Positions 36,364-45,747 of a stretch of DNA of 64,000 bases are shown here, one piece after another. The stretch is from Alphaproteobacteria bacterium. GTDB taxonomy: Bacteria; Pseudomonadota; Alphaproteobacteria; UBA9219; RGZA01. Numbering within the stretch: the stretch's first letter is position 1; each line of letters opens with the position of its first letter. Location: positions 62,001 through 126,000 of the forward strand of contig JANRLI010000002.1 in assembly GCA_033762625.1 (NCBI GenBank), read 5' to 3'. The notes under the pieces are model-generated. The model searched no databases. It worked only from the letters and a program-made list of their open reading frames with translations, and had not been told where the DNA came from. The position numbers and the translations under genes were made by a program.

Positions 36364-37782
36364 ATGCGCATTGTTATGCTTGGCACAGGATATGTGGGGC
36401 TGGTTTCCGGCGCCTGCTTTGCCGAATTCGGTATGGAAGTGGTCTGCGTTGATAAGGATGCAGGTAAAATCGCGCGTTTGCAAAATGGCGAAATTCCAAT
36501 TTACGAACCCGGCCTTGATGAATTGGTGCGCAAGAATTCACAGCGCCAAACATTGTCCTTCACCACTGATCTAGCCGCAGCGATGCAGGGCGCGGAAGCA
36601 GTGTTCATTGCCGTTGGAACACCCAGCCGGCGCGGGGATGGCCATGCGGATTTGACGTATGTGTACGAAGCAGCCAAAGACATTGCGGCGCATATCAACG
36701 AATACACTGTGGTTGTGACGAAGTCGACGGTGCCGGTTGGCACGGGCCGCGAGGTTGAACGCATCATCAGCAACCTGGTGCCGCGCGATTTATTTGATGT
36801 GGCATCAAATCCGGAATTCTTGCGCGAAGGTTCAGCGATCGGTGATTTCATGCGCCCCGACCGCGTGGTGATCGGCGCGCACAGCCAGCGTGCGGAAGCC
36901 ATTTTGAAAAGCATTTACCGCCCGCTGTATTTAATTGAAACGCCCGTTGTCATGTGCGATTTGGAAACAGCGGAACTGGCGAAATATGCAGCTAACGCCT
37001 TTCTTGCTACCAAAATTACCTTCATCAACGAGATTGCGGATTTATGCGAAAAAACCGGCGCCGATGTGCAGGGCGTGGCGCGCGCCATCGGGTTGGATGG
37101 ACGTATTGGCCGAAAGTTTTTACATGCGGGCCCCGGCTTTGGCGGTTCATGCTTTCCAAAAGACACGCTTGCATTGATGCGCACGGGTCAGGAAAAACAT
37201 TCGCCGTTGCGCATTGTTGAAACCGTGGTGGATGTGAATGCCAAACGCAAAAAGCAAATGGCGGCACGCGTGATTGCCGCATGTGGCGGCGATGTGAAGG
37301 GCACCACGATTGCTGTGCTCGGCGTGACATTCAAACCCAACACCGATGATATGCGCGATGCACCAAGCCTTGATATTCTTCCCTTGCTGCAACAGGCGGG
37401 CGCGCAGCTTCGCGCCTATGATCCTGCTGGCATGAAGGAGGCTGCGGCGATGCTGCCGGATATTGAATGGTGCAAAGATGCTTATGACGCGTTGCAGGGT
37501 TCGGATGCGGCGGTGCTGATTACTGAATGGAATGAGTTCCGCGGGCTTGAACCGGAAAAAATTGCATCGCTGCTGCGCCGGAAAATCCTTGTTGATTTGC
37601 GCAATGTCTATAAGCCCGAAGATATGCGCGATGCCGGTTTGCACTATACCCGCATTGGCGAAAGCATGTTCAAAAGCGCCCCGCAAAATAATGCAGGAAA
37701 CGCGCTGGCAGCCATCCGCCATTTGGATCTGCTTGAAGATGATGCGGATGCCTTTGAACCCGCAACATCCAAGACAGCGTAA
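36364..37782 (+). CDS. ugd: UDP-glucose 6-dehydrogenase
   Basis: Cytoplasmic NAD-dependent enzyme that oxidises UDP-glucose to UDP-glucuronate. The N-terminal Rossmann motif is MLGTGYVGLVSGACFAEFG, the catalytic Cys lies in GFGGSCFPKDTLAL, and the centre (TKSTVPVGTG, NPEFLREGSAI) is canonical. At 472 aa it is slightly longer than most (about 435), the extra lying in an acidic C-terminal tail (LEDDADAFEPATSKTA). Together with galU it supplies UDP-glucuronate for surface polysaccharide. The start follows AAGG. Confidence 0.95.
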   Translation: MRIVMLGTGYVGLVSGACFAEFGMEVVCVDKDAGKIARLQNGEIPIYEPGLDELVRKNSQRQTLSFTTDLAAAMQGAEAVFIAVGTPSRRGDGHADLTYVYEAAKDIAAHINEYTVVVTKSTVPVGTGREVERIISNLVPRDLFDVASNPEFLREGSAIGDFMRPDRVVIGAHSQRAEAILKSIYRPLYLIETPVVMCDLETAELAKYAANAFLATKITFINEIADLCEKTGADVQGVARAIGLDGRIGRKFLHAGPGFGGSCFPKDTLALMRTGQEKHSPLRIVETVVDVNAKRKKQMAARVIAACGGDVKGTTIAVLGVTFKPNTDDMRDAPSLDILPLLQQAGAQLRAYDPAGMKEAAAMLPDIEWCKDAYDALQGSDAAVLITEWNEFRGLEPEKIASLLRRKILVDLRNVYKPEDMRDAGLHYTRIGESMFKSAPQNNAGNALAAIRHLDLLEDDADAFEPATSKTA

Positions 37783-37820
37783 AGACCCTTGTCACCGCCG
37801 ATATGACGGGATATACATTC

Positions 37821-37837
37821 TTGTATAGTATATACAA
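37821..37837. promoter_or_regulatory. Perfect inverted repeat, possible operator
   Basis: TTGTATA, three bases, TATACAA: a 7-bp perfect inverted repeat 18 nt before the start of the 102-aa orphan. It is in the position of an operator or overlaps its promoter. Confidence 0.45.
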
Positions 37838-37855
37838 TATTTAAGGTGTTCGATT

Positions 37856-38164
37856 ATGGATAGACAAGAAGCCATTGGGCTGGGCATGGCTGTGCTGGCC
37901 GCAGCATCCGCCATGACTGCGAAGCCAGCAAGCGGACAACCCGTGCGCACTGATCCGGTACCTGCTGCTGAAGACACCCTTCAAGGATTGAGAAGATGTC
38001 TTGCCCCATTCACCGTTCATCATGATTATTGCGCAGCGAAATATCCGCTGACCGTTGCTGCCCAGCATTGCACGTTAGTCAGACGGTGGATGTTGGTGGG
38101 CACTAAAACATGGGGCTATGCAAACCGTTTGGAAGGCTGCGATTACTTTAAAAGCCCGAGGTAA
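37856..38164 (+). CDS. Small exported-looking Cys protein, 102 aa
   Basis: Unknown protein. Residues 1-26 resemble a weak signal peptide (GLGMAVLAAASAMTAKPASG). The rest contains four cysteines spaced over 50 residues (LRRC, DYC, QHC, EGC), suggesting two disulfides. It overlaps the convergent glycosyltransferase gene by 17 nt. The AAGG before the ATG and the palindrome upstream support expression. Confidence 0.5.
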   Translation: MDRQEAIGLGMAVLAAASAMTAKPASGQPVRTDPVPAAEDTLQGLRRCLAPFTVHHDYCAAKYPLTVAAQHCTLVRRWMLVGTKTWGYANRLEGCDYFKSPR

Positions 38165-39329
38165 TAAACGCCAGCCACGCATCAGCGTGGTTGTCCCAGT
38201 TATAATGTGAATTCACAAAATCAACTTGCGCGCGAAGCTGTGCCTCCGTGCGCGGTTTGCGGATGGTTTGCGCAGCTAGTTCGATAAACGCATTCACATC
38301 CACGCACCCGCTTTCCATATTTACACTGTTTGCATGAGAGACCGGTAATTGCGCGCCAAAGCCATGCGCGGTTTCAGGCAATGCTGCACGCGCAGTGATG
38401 ATGGGAACGCAGCCTGCCGCCATCGCTTCCGCCAGGCAAATGCAGAAAGTTTCAGGGTATGGATTAGGCGATAAGAACCAAGAGGCGCGTTTGAATTTTG
38501 CGGGCAAATCTTTTTGCGGCACGGCATCGACATGCGTTACGCCTGAAAGTCCCAACAATTCAAAGCGCATTTGCAATTGCGCGGTCGGGTCGTTATCGAC
38601 ATTACAATCGGAATAAACCTCGAAGGTCAGTTCGGGAATTTGCTTTTTAAGCGCGGGAATAATCTGCGGCAAAAGCTGTAACCCGCGCTTGGTGCTGCCA
38701 GCATACATCGCGATTGGCGCTTTATCGTGCAGAATATTACCGCTGAATAGCGAATGAAATGCAGGTTCAACCCCATTGGGGATAACCGCAACTTTTGCGT
38801 TTGCCGGAATAAGCGGTGCATTGGTTTGTTTTTGCCAGTTACTTACGAATACAAAGCCATCAAAATCGGGCAGCGGTAAAATCCACGGGTCGTTAAACGC
38901 AGCCTCGTGCATCCAAGCAATTATTTTTGGTTTCGCCGTTCGCTCTGCGTTTTGTTGTTGCGAAGCCTCTGTGCCCAAAAATGAATTGGGCACAACCGGC
39001 CCTGCAAGCGGAGTAACCGTTCCCGCGTTAGTTTTTTTTCTGAGCGTTTGAACCAATTTTTGTGTCCAGCGCCCATTGATAATCAGCGCATCGAATTGGG
39101 TTAGGGTTGCGCTATCGTCCAGTTTTTCGGGCGGCACAGAGATGAGGCCGGAAAAAACCCCCGCGTTACGATTCTGGTTGATAAGGGTGACGGATGCGCC
39201 TTTTTTGACCAGCGCCGCGCCCAGATGACACACGGCAGCCTGCGTGCCGCCCAACGCATCCGTTAACGGACTGGAACCGGTATAATTCGCGGCAATGTCG
39301 ATAAAGGCAAAATGGGGCATTAATAGCAT
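38148..39329 (-). CDS. Glycosyltransferase (family 4-like, GT-B fold)
   Basis: Predicted cytoplasmic glycosyltransferase of 393 aa. The N-terminal DALGGTQAAVCHLGAAL is the acceptor-domain glycine loop; IAMYAGSTKRGLQLLPQIIP and PETFCICLAEAMAAGCVPII form the donor-sugar site with the ExxxxxG pattern (ETFCICLAEAMAAG). An insertion encoded by the interspersed repeat at 38931-39008 (including AGPVVPNSFLGTEASQQQNA) lies in the linker before KIIAWMHEAAF and keeps the frame. It lies near galU and ugd and may use their products. Confidence 0.85.
   Translation of the reverse strand: MLLMPHFAFIDIAANYTGSSPLTDALGGTQAAVCHLGAALVKKGASVTLINQNRNAGVFSGLISVPPEKLDDSATLTQFDALIINGRWTQKLVQTLRKKTNAGTVTPLAGPVVPNSFLGTEASQQQNAERTAKPKIIAWMHEAAFNDPWILPLPDFDGFVFVSNWQKQTNAPLIPANAKVAVIPNGVEPAFHSLFSGNILHDKAPIAMYAGSTKRGLQLLPQIIPALKKQIPELTFEVYSDCNVDNDPTAQLQMRFELLGLSGVTHVDAVPQKDLPAKFKRASWFLSPNPYPETFCICLAEAMAAGCVPIITARAALPETAHGFGAQLPVSHANSVNMESGCVDVNAFIELAAQTIRKPRTEAQLRAQVDFVNSHYNWDNHADAWLAFITSGF
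38931..39008. repeat. Interspersed hairpin repeat inside the glycosyltransferase gene
   Basis: Contains TTCGCCGTTCGCTCTGCG, TTGTTGTTGCGAAGCCTC, TGTGCCC / GGGCACA stem arms, and ACAACCGGCCCTGC. On the minus strand it is read in the same frame as the copy at 6686-6773: compare AERTAK with AERMAN, and GTEAS with GAEAA. Confidence 0.85.
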
Positions 39330-39470
39330 GTTATACGCATGTTAAAACGATTTGCGAGGGTCTTTTTTAACCCCTGCTTTGCCTCGTACTTTGCATGTTG
39401 CATGCAGGGGTTCCTCATGCTAAATCCACCCCCGTCTTTATCCCACCTTTTGCCTGTTTCTAAGGGTTCT

Positions 39471-40076
39471 GTGTCTGTGACTGATAATATTTCCGGTGCG
39501 ACTTTTTCAGGAAAACCACTTCCCGTGGTGGCCACCCGTTATGCCAACGCGTTGTACCTGCTCGCGAGCGAGCGCAGCCAATTGCAAATGGTCGAAAAAG
39601 AATTGCGCGCATTCCAAGGCTTGTTGAACTCCAGCGCAGAACTGATGCGCTTTATCACCAGCCCATTGTTGCGCCGTGATGTGATTGTAAAAGGGCTTGA
39701 TGCACTTTTTGTGAAAGCGAATATTTCCGGGCTTGCCCAGCAATTTTTCCATGTGGTTGTTAAAAACGGCCGCGCGGCTGCCATTCCAACGGTTATTCAG
39801 GCGTTCCTGAATATTGTTGCACAAGCGCGCGGCGAAGTGGTTGCCGAAGTGACCGCAGCGCATCCGCTGACCGACGCGCAAAAGGAAATGATTGCCAGCG
39901 CGCTGCAAAACAGCTTATCCGCCAAAGGCGTGAAGAAGATTGTGATTGCTGACAGGGTCGATAGCTCGGTATTGGGCGGCATGATGGTGCAAATTGGTTC
40001 ATCCCTTTATGACGGCACCATCAAGGGTAAGCTGCAAAAATTATCACAAGTATTAAAGGCCAGCAGGGCTGCTTAA
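39471..40076 (+). CDS. atpH: ATP synthase F1 delta subunit
   Basis: Stalk subunit of F1Fo ATP synthase, connecting F1 to the b subunits. ATRYANALYLLASERSQLQ is the N-terminal six-helix domain, and the C-terminal block EVVAEVTAAHPLTDAQKEMI and LGGMMVQIGSSLYDGTIKGK is diagnostic. The start is GTG 39471 or GTG 39477 after AAGGG, which gives the normal length; the frame is open back to an ATG at 39339. It precedes atpA by 29 nt. Confidence 0.93.
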   Translation: MSVTDNISGATFSGKPLPVVATRYANALYLLASERSQLQMVEKELRAFQGLLNSSAELMRFITSPLLRRDVIVKGLDALFVKANISGLAQQFFHVVVKNGRAAAIPTVIQAFLNIVAQARGEVVAEVTAAHPLTDAQKEMIASALQNSLSAKGVKKIVIADRVDSSVLGGMMVQIGSSLYDGTIKGKLQKLSQVLKASRAA

Positions 40077-40105
40077 TTATTTTATAACAGAGGAAAAAAA
40101 CGACT

Positions 40106-41644
40106 ATGGAACTTAACGCTGCTGAAATTTCAAATGTTCTGAAAAACCAGATTGCCGCTGAAGCGCAAAACGCCGACTGGACCGAAGTGGGTCAGGTGTT
40201 ATCGGTGGGTGACGGTGTTGCCCGCGTATATGGTCTTGCTAATGTGCGCGCTGGTGAAATGGTGGAATTCATCACCGCTTCCGGTGGCATTAAAGGCATG
40301 GCGCTGAACCTTGAAGCCGACAATGTTGGTGTTGTTATCTTTGGTTCGGACAGAGACATTAAAGAAGGCGATAAAGTAAAACGTACAGGTGCGATCGTGG
40401 AAGTGCCCGTGGGCAAGGGTTTGCTGGGCCGCGTGGTTGACGCGCTGGGTAACCCGATTGATGGCAAAGGCCCATTAAAAGATGTGAAGATGACCCGCGT
40501 GGAAGTAAAAGCGCCGGGCATTATGCCCCGTAAATCGGTGCACGAACCCATGCAAACGGGATTGAAGGCGATTGATACCTTGGTTCCCGTTGGTCGTGGT
40601 CAACGCGAATTGATCATCGGTGACCGCCAAACCGGTAAGACCGCCGTTGCGATTGATACTATTTTGAACCAAAAGACCGTCAACGCTGGAACAGATGAAT
40701 CCAAGAAACTGTACTGCGTTTATGTGGCGATCGGCCAGAAGCGTTCCACCATCGCGCAGATCGTAAAGACATTGGAAGATGCAGGCGCATTGCAATACAC
40801 CATTATTGTTGCAGCTTCCGCTTCCGACCCAGCGCCGATGCAGTTCCTCGCGCCTTATACCGGTTGCGCAGCGGGTGAATTCTTCCGCGACAATGGCATG
40901 CACGGGCTGATGATTTATGACGATTTGTCGAAACAAGCTGTGGCGTATCGCCAAATGTCCTTGCTGCTTCGCCGCCCGCCCGGCCGTGAAGCATATCCGG
41001 GCGACGTGTTCTACTTACACTCCCGTTTGCTGGAACGTGCTGCGAAATTGAATGAAAAGAACGGCGCAGGGTCATTGACCGCCTTGCCGATTATTGAAAC
41101 CCAAGCCGGCGACGTTTCCGCCTATATTCCAACCAACGTGATTTCGATTACCGACGGCCAGATTTTCTTGGAAACCGGTTTGTTCTATAAGGGTATCCGT
41201 CCCGCGATTAACGTGGGTATCTCGGTATCCCGCGTGGGCTCGGCCGCACAAACCAAGGCGATGAAGAAAGTTGCGGGTTCGATTAAACTGGAACTTGCGC
41301 AATACCGCGAAATGGCAGCCTTCGCCCAGTTCTCATCCGATTTGGATGCGACCACCCAGCGGTTGCTCAACCGCGGCGCACGCTTGACCGAATTGCTGAA
41401 GCAACCACAATACTCCCCATTGCCATTCGAAGAACAGGTTGTGGTGATTTATGCAGGCGTAAAAGGCTATACCGATAAAATTGCGGTTGGCGATATCGTC
41501 CGCTATGAAGGCGCGTTGCTGCGTGAACTGCGTGGCCGTGGCGCCGATGTGCTGACCGCCATTCGCACCGATGCAGATATTAAACCAGAAACCGAAACCA
41601 AGTTGAAAGCGTTCCTGGAAGATTTCAATAAGTCGTTTGCTTAA
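40106..41644 (+). CDS. atpA: ATP synthase F1 alpha subunit
   Basis: Non-catalytic nucleotide-binding subunit of F1, 512 aa, full length. Walker A is [35 protein letters not shown] is the family signature, and [19 protein letters not shown] is canonical. AGAGGA lies upstream of the ATG. The operon ends here: a terminator and a palindromic repeat follow, rather than atpG. Confidence 0.98.
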   Translation: MELNAAEISNVLKNQIAAEAQNADWTEVGQVLSVGDGVARVYGLANVRAGEMVEFITASGGIKGMALNLEADNVGVVIFGSDRDIKEGDKVKRTGAIVEVPVGKGLLGRVVDALGNPIDGKGPLKDVKMTRVEVKAPGIMPRKSVHEPMQTGLKAIDTLVPVGRGQRELIIGDRQTGKTAVAIDTILNQKTVNAGTDESKKLYCVYVAIGQKRSTIAQIVKTLEDAGALQYTIIVAASASDPAPMQFLAPYTGCAAGEFFRDNGMHGLMIYDDLSKQAVAYRQMSLLLRRPPGREAYPGDVFYLHSRLLERAAKLNEKNGAGSLTALPIIETQAGDVSAYIPTNVISITDGQIFLETGLFYKGIRPAINVGISVSRVGSAAQTKAMKKVAGSIKLELAQYREMAAFAQFSSDLDATTQRLLNRGARLTELLKQPQYSPLPFEEQVVVIYAGVKGYTDKIAVGDIVRYEGALLRELRGRGADVLTAIRTDADIKPETETKLKAFLEDFNKSFA

Positions 41645-41670
41645 GCAATTAAGCAAAAACGTTATTGCAG

Positions 41671-41703
41671 AAAAGGCCACCGCGGCTGCGGTGGCCTTTT
41701 TTT
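41671..41703 (+). terminator. Terminator after atpA
   Basis: A 13-bp stem AAAAGGCCACCGC / GCGGTGGCCTTTT with a 4-nt loop, then TTT. It is one of the strongest terminators in the window. Confidence 0.9.
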
Positions 41704-41705
41704 AT

Positions 41706-41782
41706 ATTGCGAGGAGCTTTTGTGCAACGAAGCAATTCAGAAAATGGATTGCCGCGCTCCCTATCGGTCGCTCGCAATGACG
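41706..41782. repeat. Long palindromic intergenic repeat, degenerate copy
   Basis: Related to 16293-16371: ATTGCGAGGAGC on the left, CGAAGCAATTC, GGATTGCCGCGC and TCGCTCGCAATGACG on the right. Confidence 0.7.
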
Positions 41783-41794
41783 AAATAGAAGGCG

Positions 41795-42538
41795 TTATTG
41801 TTGCAACTGAACAGCTTTAAAGGCTTCCGCAAGTACCTTCGCCATTTTTTCCTGACCATCCGTATTGCTGATCAGATCCTGACGGATTTCGATGGCAATG
41901 TGCGGAATGCCATGTGCGCCAAAATGCTTGCGCATCGTGTAACTGGCATCGGAAAACGCGGTATAGGGTTCGTTATCACCCACTACATAATCGGTATGGT
42001 GTTCAAACCACAATTTCAAACGCTGCGCAGTACGTTCATCATCACGCCACAACAGGCCAATATGCCACGGGCGTGGATGTTCAATGCAGGTGAGGCATGG
42101 CGTGAAGCTGTGCACCAGAATGCCTAAGGATTTTTCGGCGTGTTTGTCATGATGCGCCTTGGCAATCGAAGCCAGCGCAAGATGATAGGGCAAATGATAG
42201 CGCATTAAACGAATACTGCGCTCTGCTTCCGACAGGTTTTTATTGAAGGGCAGATCGGTGCCATCGGAAATTTCCGGTATGACATCGGCGCAATCGCCGG
42301 CGCGGTTCAAATCAACCACCAGACGGGAAATTTCTGCGGTAAAGGTATGCGCGGGTAAATGCGCGCCCAAAAGCTTTGTGACTTCAGCGGCGCCAATATC
42401 ATGGCTGATATGGCGTGCGGCATCTTGCGCGCTGATGGCATTGGGTCCGAATTCGTCGGGTAATACCGCGCTGGCGTGATCGCAAACGATCAGGAATGGC
42501 GTGGATTGACGGGCTTCACGGTAGGTATGGGTAAGCAT
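41795..42538 (-). CDS. N-formylglutamate amidohydrolase family protein
   Basis: Predicted cytoplasmic zinc amidohydrolase of the FGase family, 247 aa, that splits N-formylglutamate in histidine degradation or acts on related N-acyl compounds. FLIVCDHASAVLPDEFG carries metal-ligand residues, EISRLVVDLNR is the family signature, and HIAIEIRQDLI is the last conserved block. No other hut genes are nearby, so the physiological substrate may differ. Confidence 0.85.
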   Translation of the reverse strand: MLTHTYREARQSTPFLIVCDHASAVLPDEFGPNAISAQDAARHISHDIGAAEVTKLLGAHLPAHTFTAEISRLVVDLNRAGDCADVIPEISDGTDLPFNKNLSEAERSIRLMRYHLPYHLALASIAKAHHDKHAEKSLGILVHSFTPCLTCIEHPRPWHIGLLWRDDERTAQRLKLWFEHHTDYVVGDNEPYTAFSDASYTMRKHFGAHGIPHIAIEIRQDLISNTDGQEKMAKVLAEAFKAVQLQQ

Positions 42539-42653
42539 CAGAGACGATAAAAAAGAAGTACAAAAAAGGTATTATCGCATTTTATAAGGCGAAACCATGG
42601 CGCTCAAGCAATGCATTCATGGCAAATCATATCAACACCGTATAACCGAATGC

Positions 42654-43445
42654 CTATAAACTGCCACCTGGTGGTGCGCTGTGGGTGGGGACCGCTTTGC
42701 GGATCTTGTCCTTTGGATCTTTAGGTCCATGAAATGCGCCAAGCCCACGGCGAATTTCACCATGCGGTGTTTCGCGCAAGGGTTCAACGCCGACATAACC
42801 GAACACCAGCTGCGTTGCTTTTACCTTCGGGTCGTACACCAGCTTTTGCAAATGGCGGGCATCTTCGTATGAAAAGAACAAACCGCTTGGATGCGCGGTC
42901 GAGGGAATGTTGACCGTTTCTTTGCGTGTTTCGCCCCATTCCACCTGCACCGTTTTAATTGCTGGAAATGCAACCGTGACCATCGCCCAATCATTGGGCA
43001 GGGGTTGTGGTTTATAGCCGTGATGCGCAGGATCTGCAATCAGTGGATGATGGGTATAGTAATTGACAGGATCAATCGTGACATCATTGGCCGCCGCATC
43101 ACGTTGTTCAAACACCTCGTTTTGAATGGCGGCTAGTTTCACTTCATCGGCATTCAATCCCGGTTTGGAGAGATTGAAAACCTGCAACCCGATTTCATCA
43201 ATTACTTCGACCAGCTGGCGCGCTTTATTGAATAGATCCTGACGGGTGGTTTCATCGGCGGTGATGCCTGCTGCTTTGAAATGTTCTGCGCGGATATCGT
43301 ATTCGCCAATCTCGCCGTTTAAATCGAGGCGGCGCGGATCATTGGCGATGCTTTCAATTAGTTTGGCGACCTGTTTGGCAGGAATGCTTTTGTAGCTTTG
43401 GATGATCAGTGGCGCATGCGCCATTTCGCGGTTACCAATCAGCAT
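42654..43445 (-). CDS. Orphan protein, 263 aa
   Basis: Unknown soluble protein. It begins MLIGNREMAHAPLIIQSYKS behind AAGGAG, has a helical first half and a second half with beta-like spacing (WAMVTVAFPAIKTVQVEWGE, LVFGYVGVEPL), ending in a basic loop region. It may represent a small-molecule or protein binding module. No neighbour suggests its task. Confidence 0.6.
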   Translation of the reverse strand: MLIGNREMAHAPLIIQSYKSIPAKQVAKLIESIANDPRRLDLNGEIGEYDIRAEHFKAAGITADETTRQDLFNKARQLVEVIDEIGLQVFNLSKPGLNADEVKLAAIQNEVFEQRDAAANDVTIDPVNYYTHHPLIADPAHHGYKPQPLPNDWAMVTVAFPAIKTVQVEWGETRKETVNIPSTAHPSGLFFSYEDARHLQKLVYDPKVKATQLVFGYVGVEPLRETPHGEIRRGLGAFHGPKDPKDKIRKAVPTHSAPPGGSL

Positions 43446-43558
43446 AATATGCTCCTTAAAAAATCACGCCTTTTAGCAAACAAGATGCCGCAGCATCTGT
43501 CAATTCGCTATACTTTCACCCATAGTTTCGAATGGATTTAATAGGGCAGTCCATTTAT

Positions 43559-43570
43559 GGTCATATGACC
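43559..43570. promoter_or_regulatory. Perfect 12-bp palindrome
   Basis: GGTCATATGACC lies 21 nt upstream of the aldehyde dehydrogenase start. Possible operator. Confidence 0.35.
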
Positions 43571-43591
43571 CATTATATAGAGGAGCATTTC

Positions 43592-45112
43592 ATGTCGGTT
43601 TCCCCAGCACCCCGTTCCGAACCACGGTTAAGCGTTAATCTGGATGCGCAGGCGCTAGCGCAAAGTCTATCGGGTAAGAATTATATTAATGGGCAATTGG
43701 TCGGCAGTGTTTCAGGAAAAACATTCGATGTTGTTTCCCCCGCCACGCGCCAAGTAGTTGGCAAAGCCGCATACGGCGAAAAGGCCGATGTGGATGCTGC
43801 GGTGAAATCGGCAAAGTCCGCACAAAAGGAATGGGCCAAGCTCACGCCGCGTGAACGCGGACGCATGGTTGCAGAATGCGGCAGATTATTGGAAGTGCAC
43901 GCCGAAGAATTGGCGCGGCTGGTGTGTTTGGAAACCGGCAAGGCGCTGCGCACCGAATGCCGACCTGAAAGCAAGGTATTGACCGATGCATTTGAAATGT
44001 TCGGCGGCTTGGGCAGCGAGATAAAAGGCGAAACCGTACCGCATAAAACCGATATGCTCGTGATGACCATGCGTGAACCCGTAGGCATTATCGGCGCGAT
44101 CATTCCGTGGAATGTGCCGATGATGCTGTTATCGCTAAAAGTATGCCCGGCATTGGTTGCGGGGAATGCGGTGGTTGTCAAATCCGCCGAGGAAGCGCCA
44201 TTAGCAGTGTTGCGTATTGCCCAATTATGCGGACAAATTTTGCCGCCGGGTATTTTCAACATGCTGTCTGGCATGGGGCCGGAATGCGGTGCGCCATTGG
44301 CCCAACATAAGGATGTGGGCAAGGTGAGCTTTACGGGGTCGGTTGAAACCGGAAAGATCGTTTACAAATATGCAGCCGAACGCATGGCAACCGCCACGAT
44401 GGAACTTGGCGGTAAAAGCCCGATGATCATCATGCAGGATGCGGATTTGGACCGCGCGGTGGAAGGGGCAGCAAATGGCATGCGTTTCACGCGTTGCGGT
44501 CAAAGCTGCACCGCGGCATCACGCATTTTCGTGCATGAGACCTTGCACGATGCCTTCGTTGAAAAATTGAAGGCCAAGGTGGACGCCATGAAAATGGGCG
44601 ACCCGTTCGATGAAACGACCGATATCGGTACCATCATTTCACCGGGCCAGTTCGAAAAAGTGAAAAATTATATCAGCGTTGGCGAAGCAACGGCAGGCGG
44701 CAAAGCCATTCGCTGCTCTGCATTGCCCAGCGATGCCAAATTGAAAGACGGGTTCTATGTGCAGCCGGTATTGTTTGTGGGGCTGGATAACAATAGCAAG
44801 CTGGCGCGCGAAGAAATTTTTGGCCCCGTAACCTGCATCATTAAATTCAAAACCTATGCGGAAGTATTGGCAGCGGCAAATGACAGTGAATATGGTTTAG
44901 CCGCAACCATTTGGACCAAGGATTTGAAAACCGCGATGGATGCCGCGCATAAACTGGAAGCCGGATTTGTGCAGGTGAACCAGAATGTGGTGGTGCAGCC
45001 CGGCCTTTCCTATGGCGGGTTCAAGCAATCGGGTATCGGCAAGGAAGCCACGCTGGAAGCGATGCTGGAGCATTTCACCAAGAAGAAAACGGTACTCATC
45101 AATTTGAATTAG
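43592..45112 (+). CDS. NAD(P)-dependent aldehyde dehydrogenase
   Basis: Cytoplasmic aldehyde dehydrogenase of 506 aa from ATG 43592, which has AGGAG 6 nt upstream. VGIIGAIIPWNVPMMLLSLK is the coenzyme site, TATMELGGKSPMII gives the general-base Glu, and RCGQSCTAASRI the catalytic Cys. The length and the N-terminal INGQLV pattern fit the betaine/succinate-semialdehyde type, but the substrate cannot be fixed. A 12-bp palindrome lies just upstream. Confidence 0.92.
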   Translation: MSVSPAPRSEPRLSVNLDAQALAQSLSGKNYINGQLVGSVSGKTFDVVSPATRQVVGKAAYGEKADVDAAVKSAKSAQKEWAKLTPRERGRMVAECGRLLEVHAEELARLVCLETGKALRTECRPESKVLTDAFEMFGGLGSEIKGETVPHKTDMLVMTMREPVGIIGAIIPWNVPMMLLSLKVCPALVAGNAVVVKSAEEAPLAVLRIAQLCGQILPPGIFNMLSGMGPECGAPLAQHKDVGKVSFTGSVETGKIVYKYAAERMATATMELGGKSPMIIMQDADLDRAVEGAANGMRFTRCGQSCTAASRIFVHETLHDAFVEKLKAKVDAMKMGDPFDETTDIGTIISPGQFEKVKNYISVGEATAGGKAIRCSALPSDAKLKDGFYVQPVLFVGLDNNSKLAREEIFGPVTCIIKFKTYAEVLAAANDSEYGLAATIWTKDLKTAMDAAHKLEAGFVQVNQNVVVQPGLSYGGFKQSGIGKEATLEAMLEHFTKKKTVLINLN

Positions 45113-45621
45113 TTCACATCACGGCGAACTGTTTTCTTCGGCTTCTTTTTTGCGTCTGATTTTGTTGACGCCGATGGTCGGCGGGCTTTGCTTACGCGCT
45201 TACGTTCCTTGGGTTCATGTTCGATAACTTTATCATCATCGGCATGTGGGCCGGTGATGAAGGTGCCACGCTCTTTAAGCAGAGGTAAGTCTTCGTCAGA
45301 ATAATGTCCCGTGACCGGACCGCTCAGCAATTTTCGCGCAACCGGGTCACCATCATCAGCAGCTTCTATGCATTCGGCGATGTTACCAACATCGGGAACG
45401 AGTAAAACATCTTGCGCTTCAATTGCATCAAGTTCGGCGAGTTGATCTGATTTACTGCCTGTACGGATGGCGGGCGCCATGATGCCTTTCTCGATACGCT
45501 TATCACCGCATACTTCGCAGACCAGTTTCTTGGCCCTTTGTAGTTTATCGAATGCATCGCCGCTGTTGAACATGCTGTCATATTCATGGCCGTTGCCGCA
45601 GCGTAATCTAAATTTAATCAT
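45109..45621 (-). CDS. DUF1178 family protein
   Basis: DUF1178 family member of 170 aa, common in alphaproteobacteria. The N-terminus MIKFRLRCGNGHEYDSMFNS and LVCEVCGDKRIEKGIMAPAI hold a CxxC-containing zinc ribbon-like element. The C-terminus is Lys/Arg-rich (KRKRVSKARRPS-like, KKKPKKTVRRD). The start at 45621 follows the family start. Converges with the aldehyde dehydrogenase, overlapping by 4 nt. Function unknown. Confidence 0.85.
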   Translation of the reverse strand: MIKFRLRCGNGHEYDSMFNSGDAFDKLQRAKKLVCEVCGDKRIEKGIMAPAIRTGSKSDQLAELDAIEAQDVLLVPDVGNIAECIEAADDGDPVARKLLSGPVTGHYSDEDLPLLKERGTFITGPHADDDKVIEHEPKERKRVSKARRPSASTKSDAKKKPKKTVRRDVN

Positions 45622-45747
45622 GGGTTTGCCTTTAAAAAATACATACTGAAATCGGTTCAATCGAATACTGCTTTTTTTGCTTAGGAAAAAGCGGTTGTAA
45701 AGGCTAAAAATACTAGCAGCAGTAACGATTGTATTAAGGGCTGTTTG

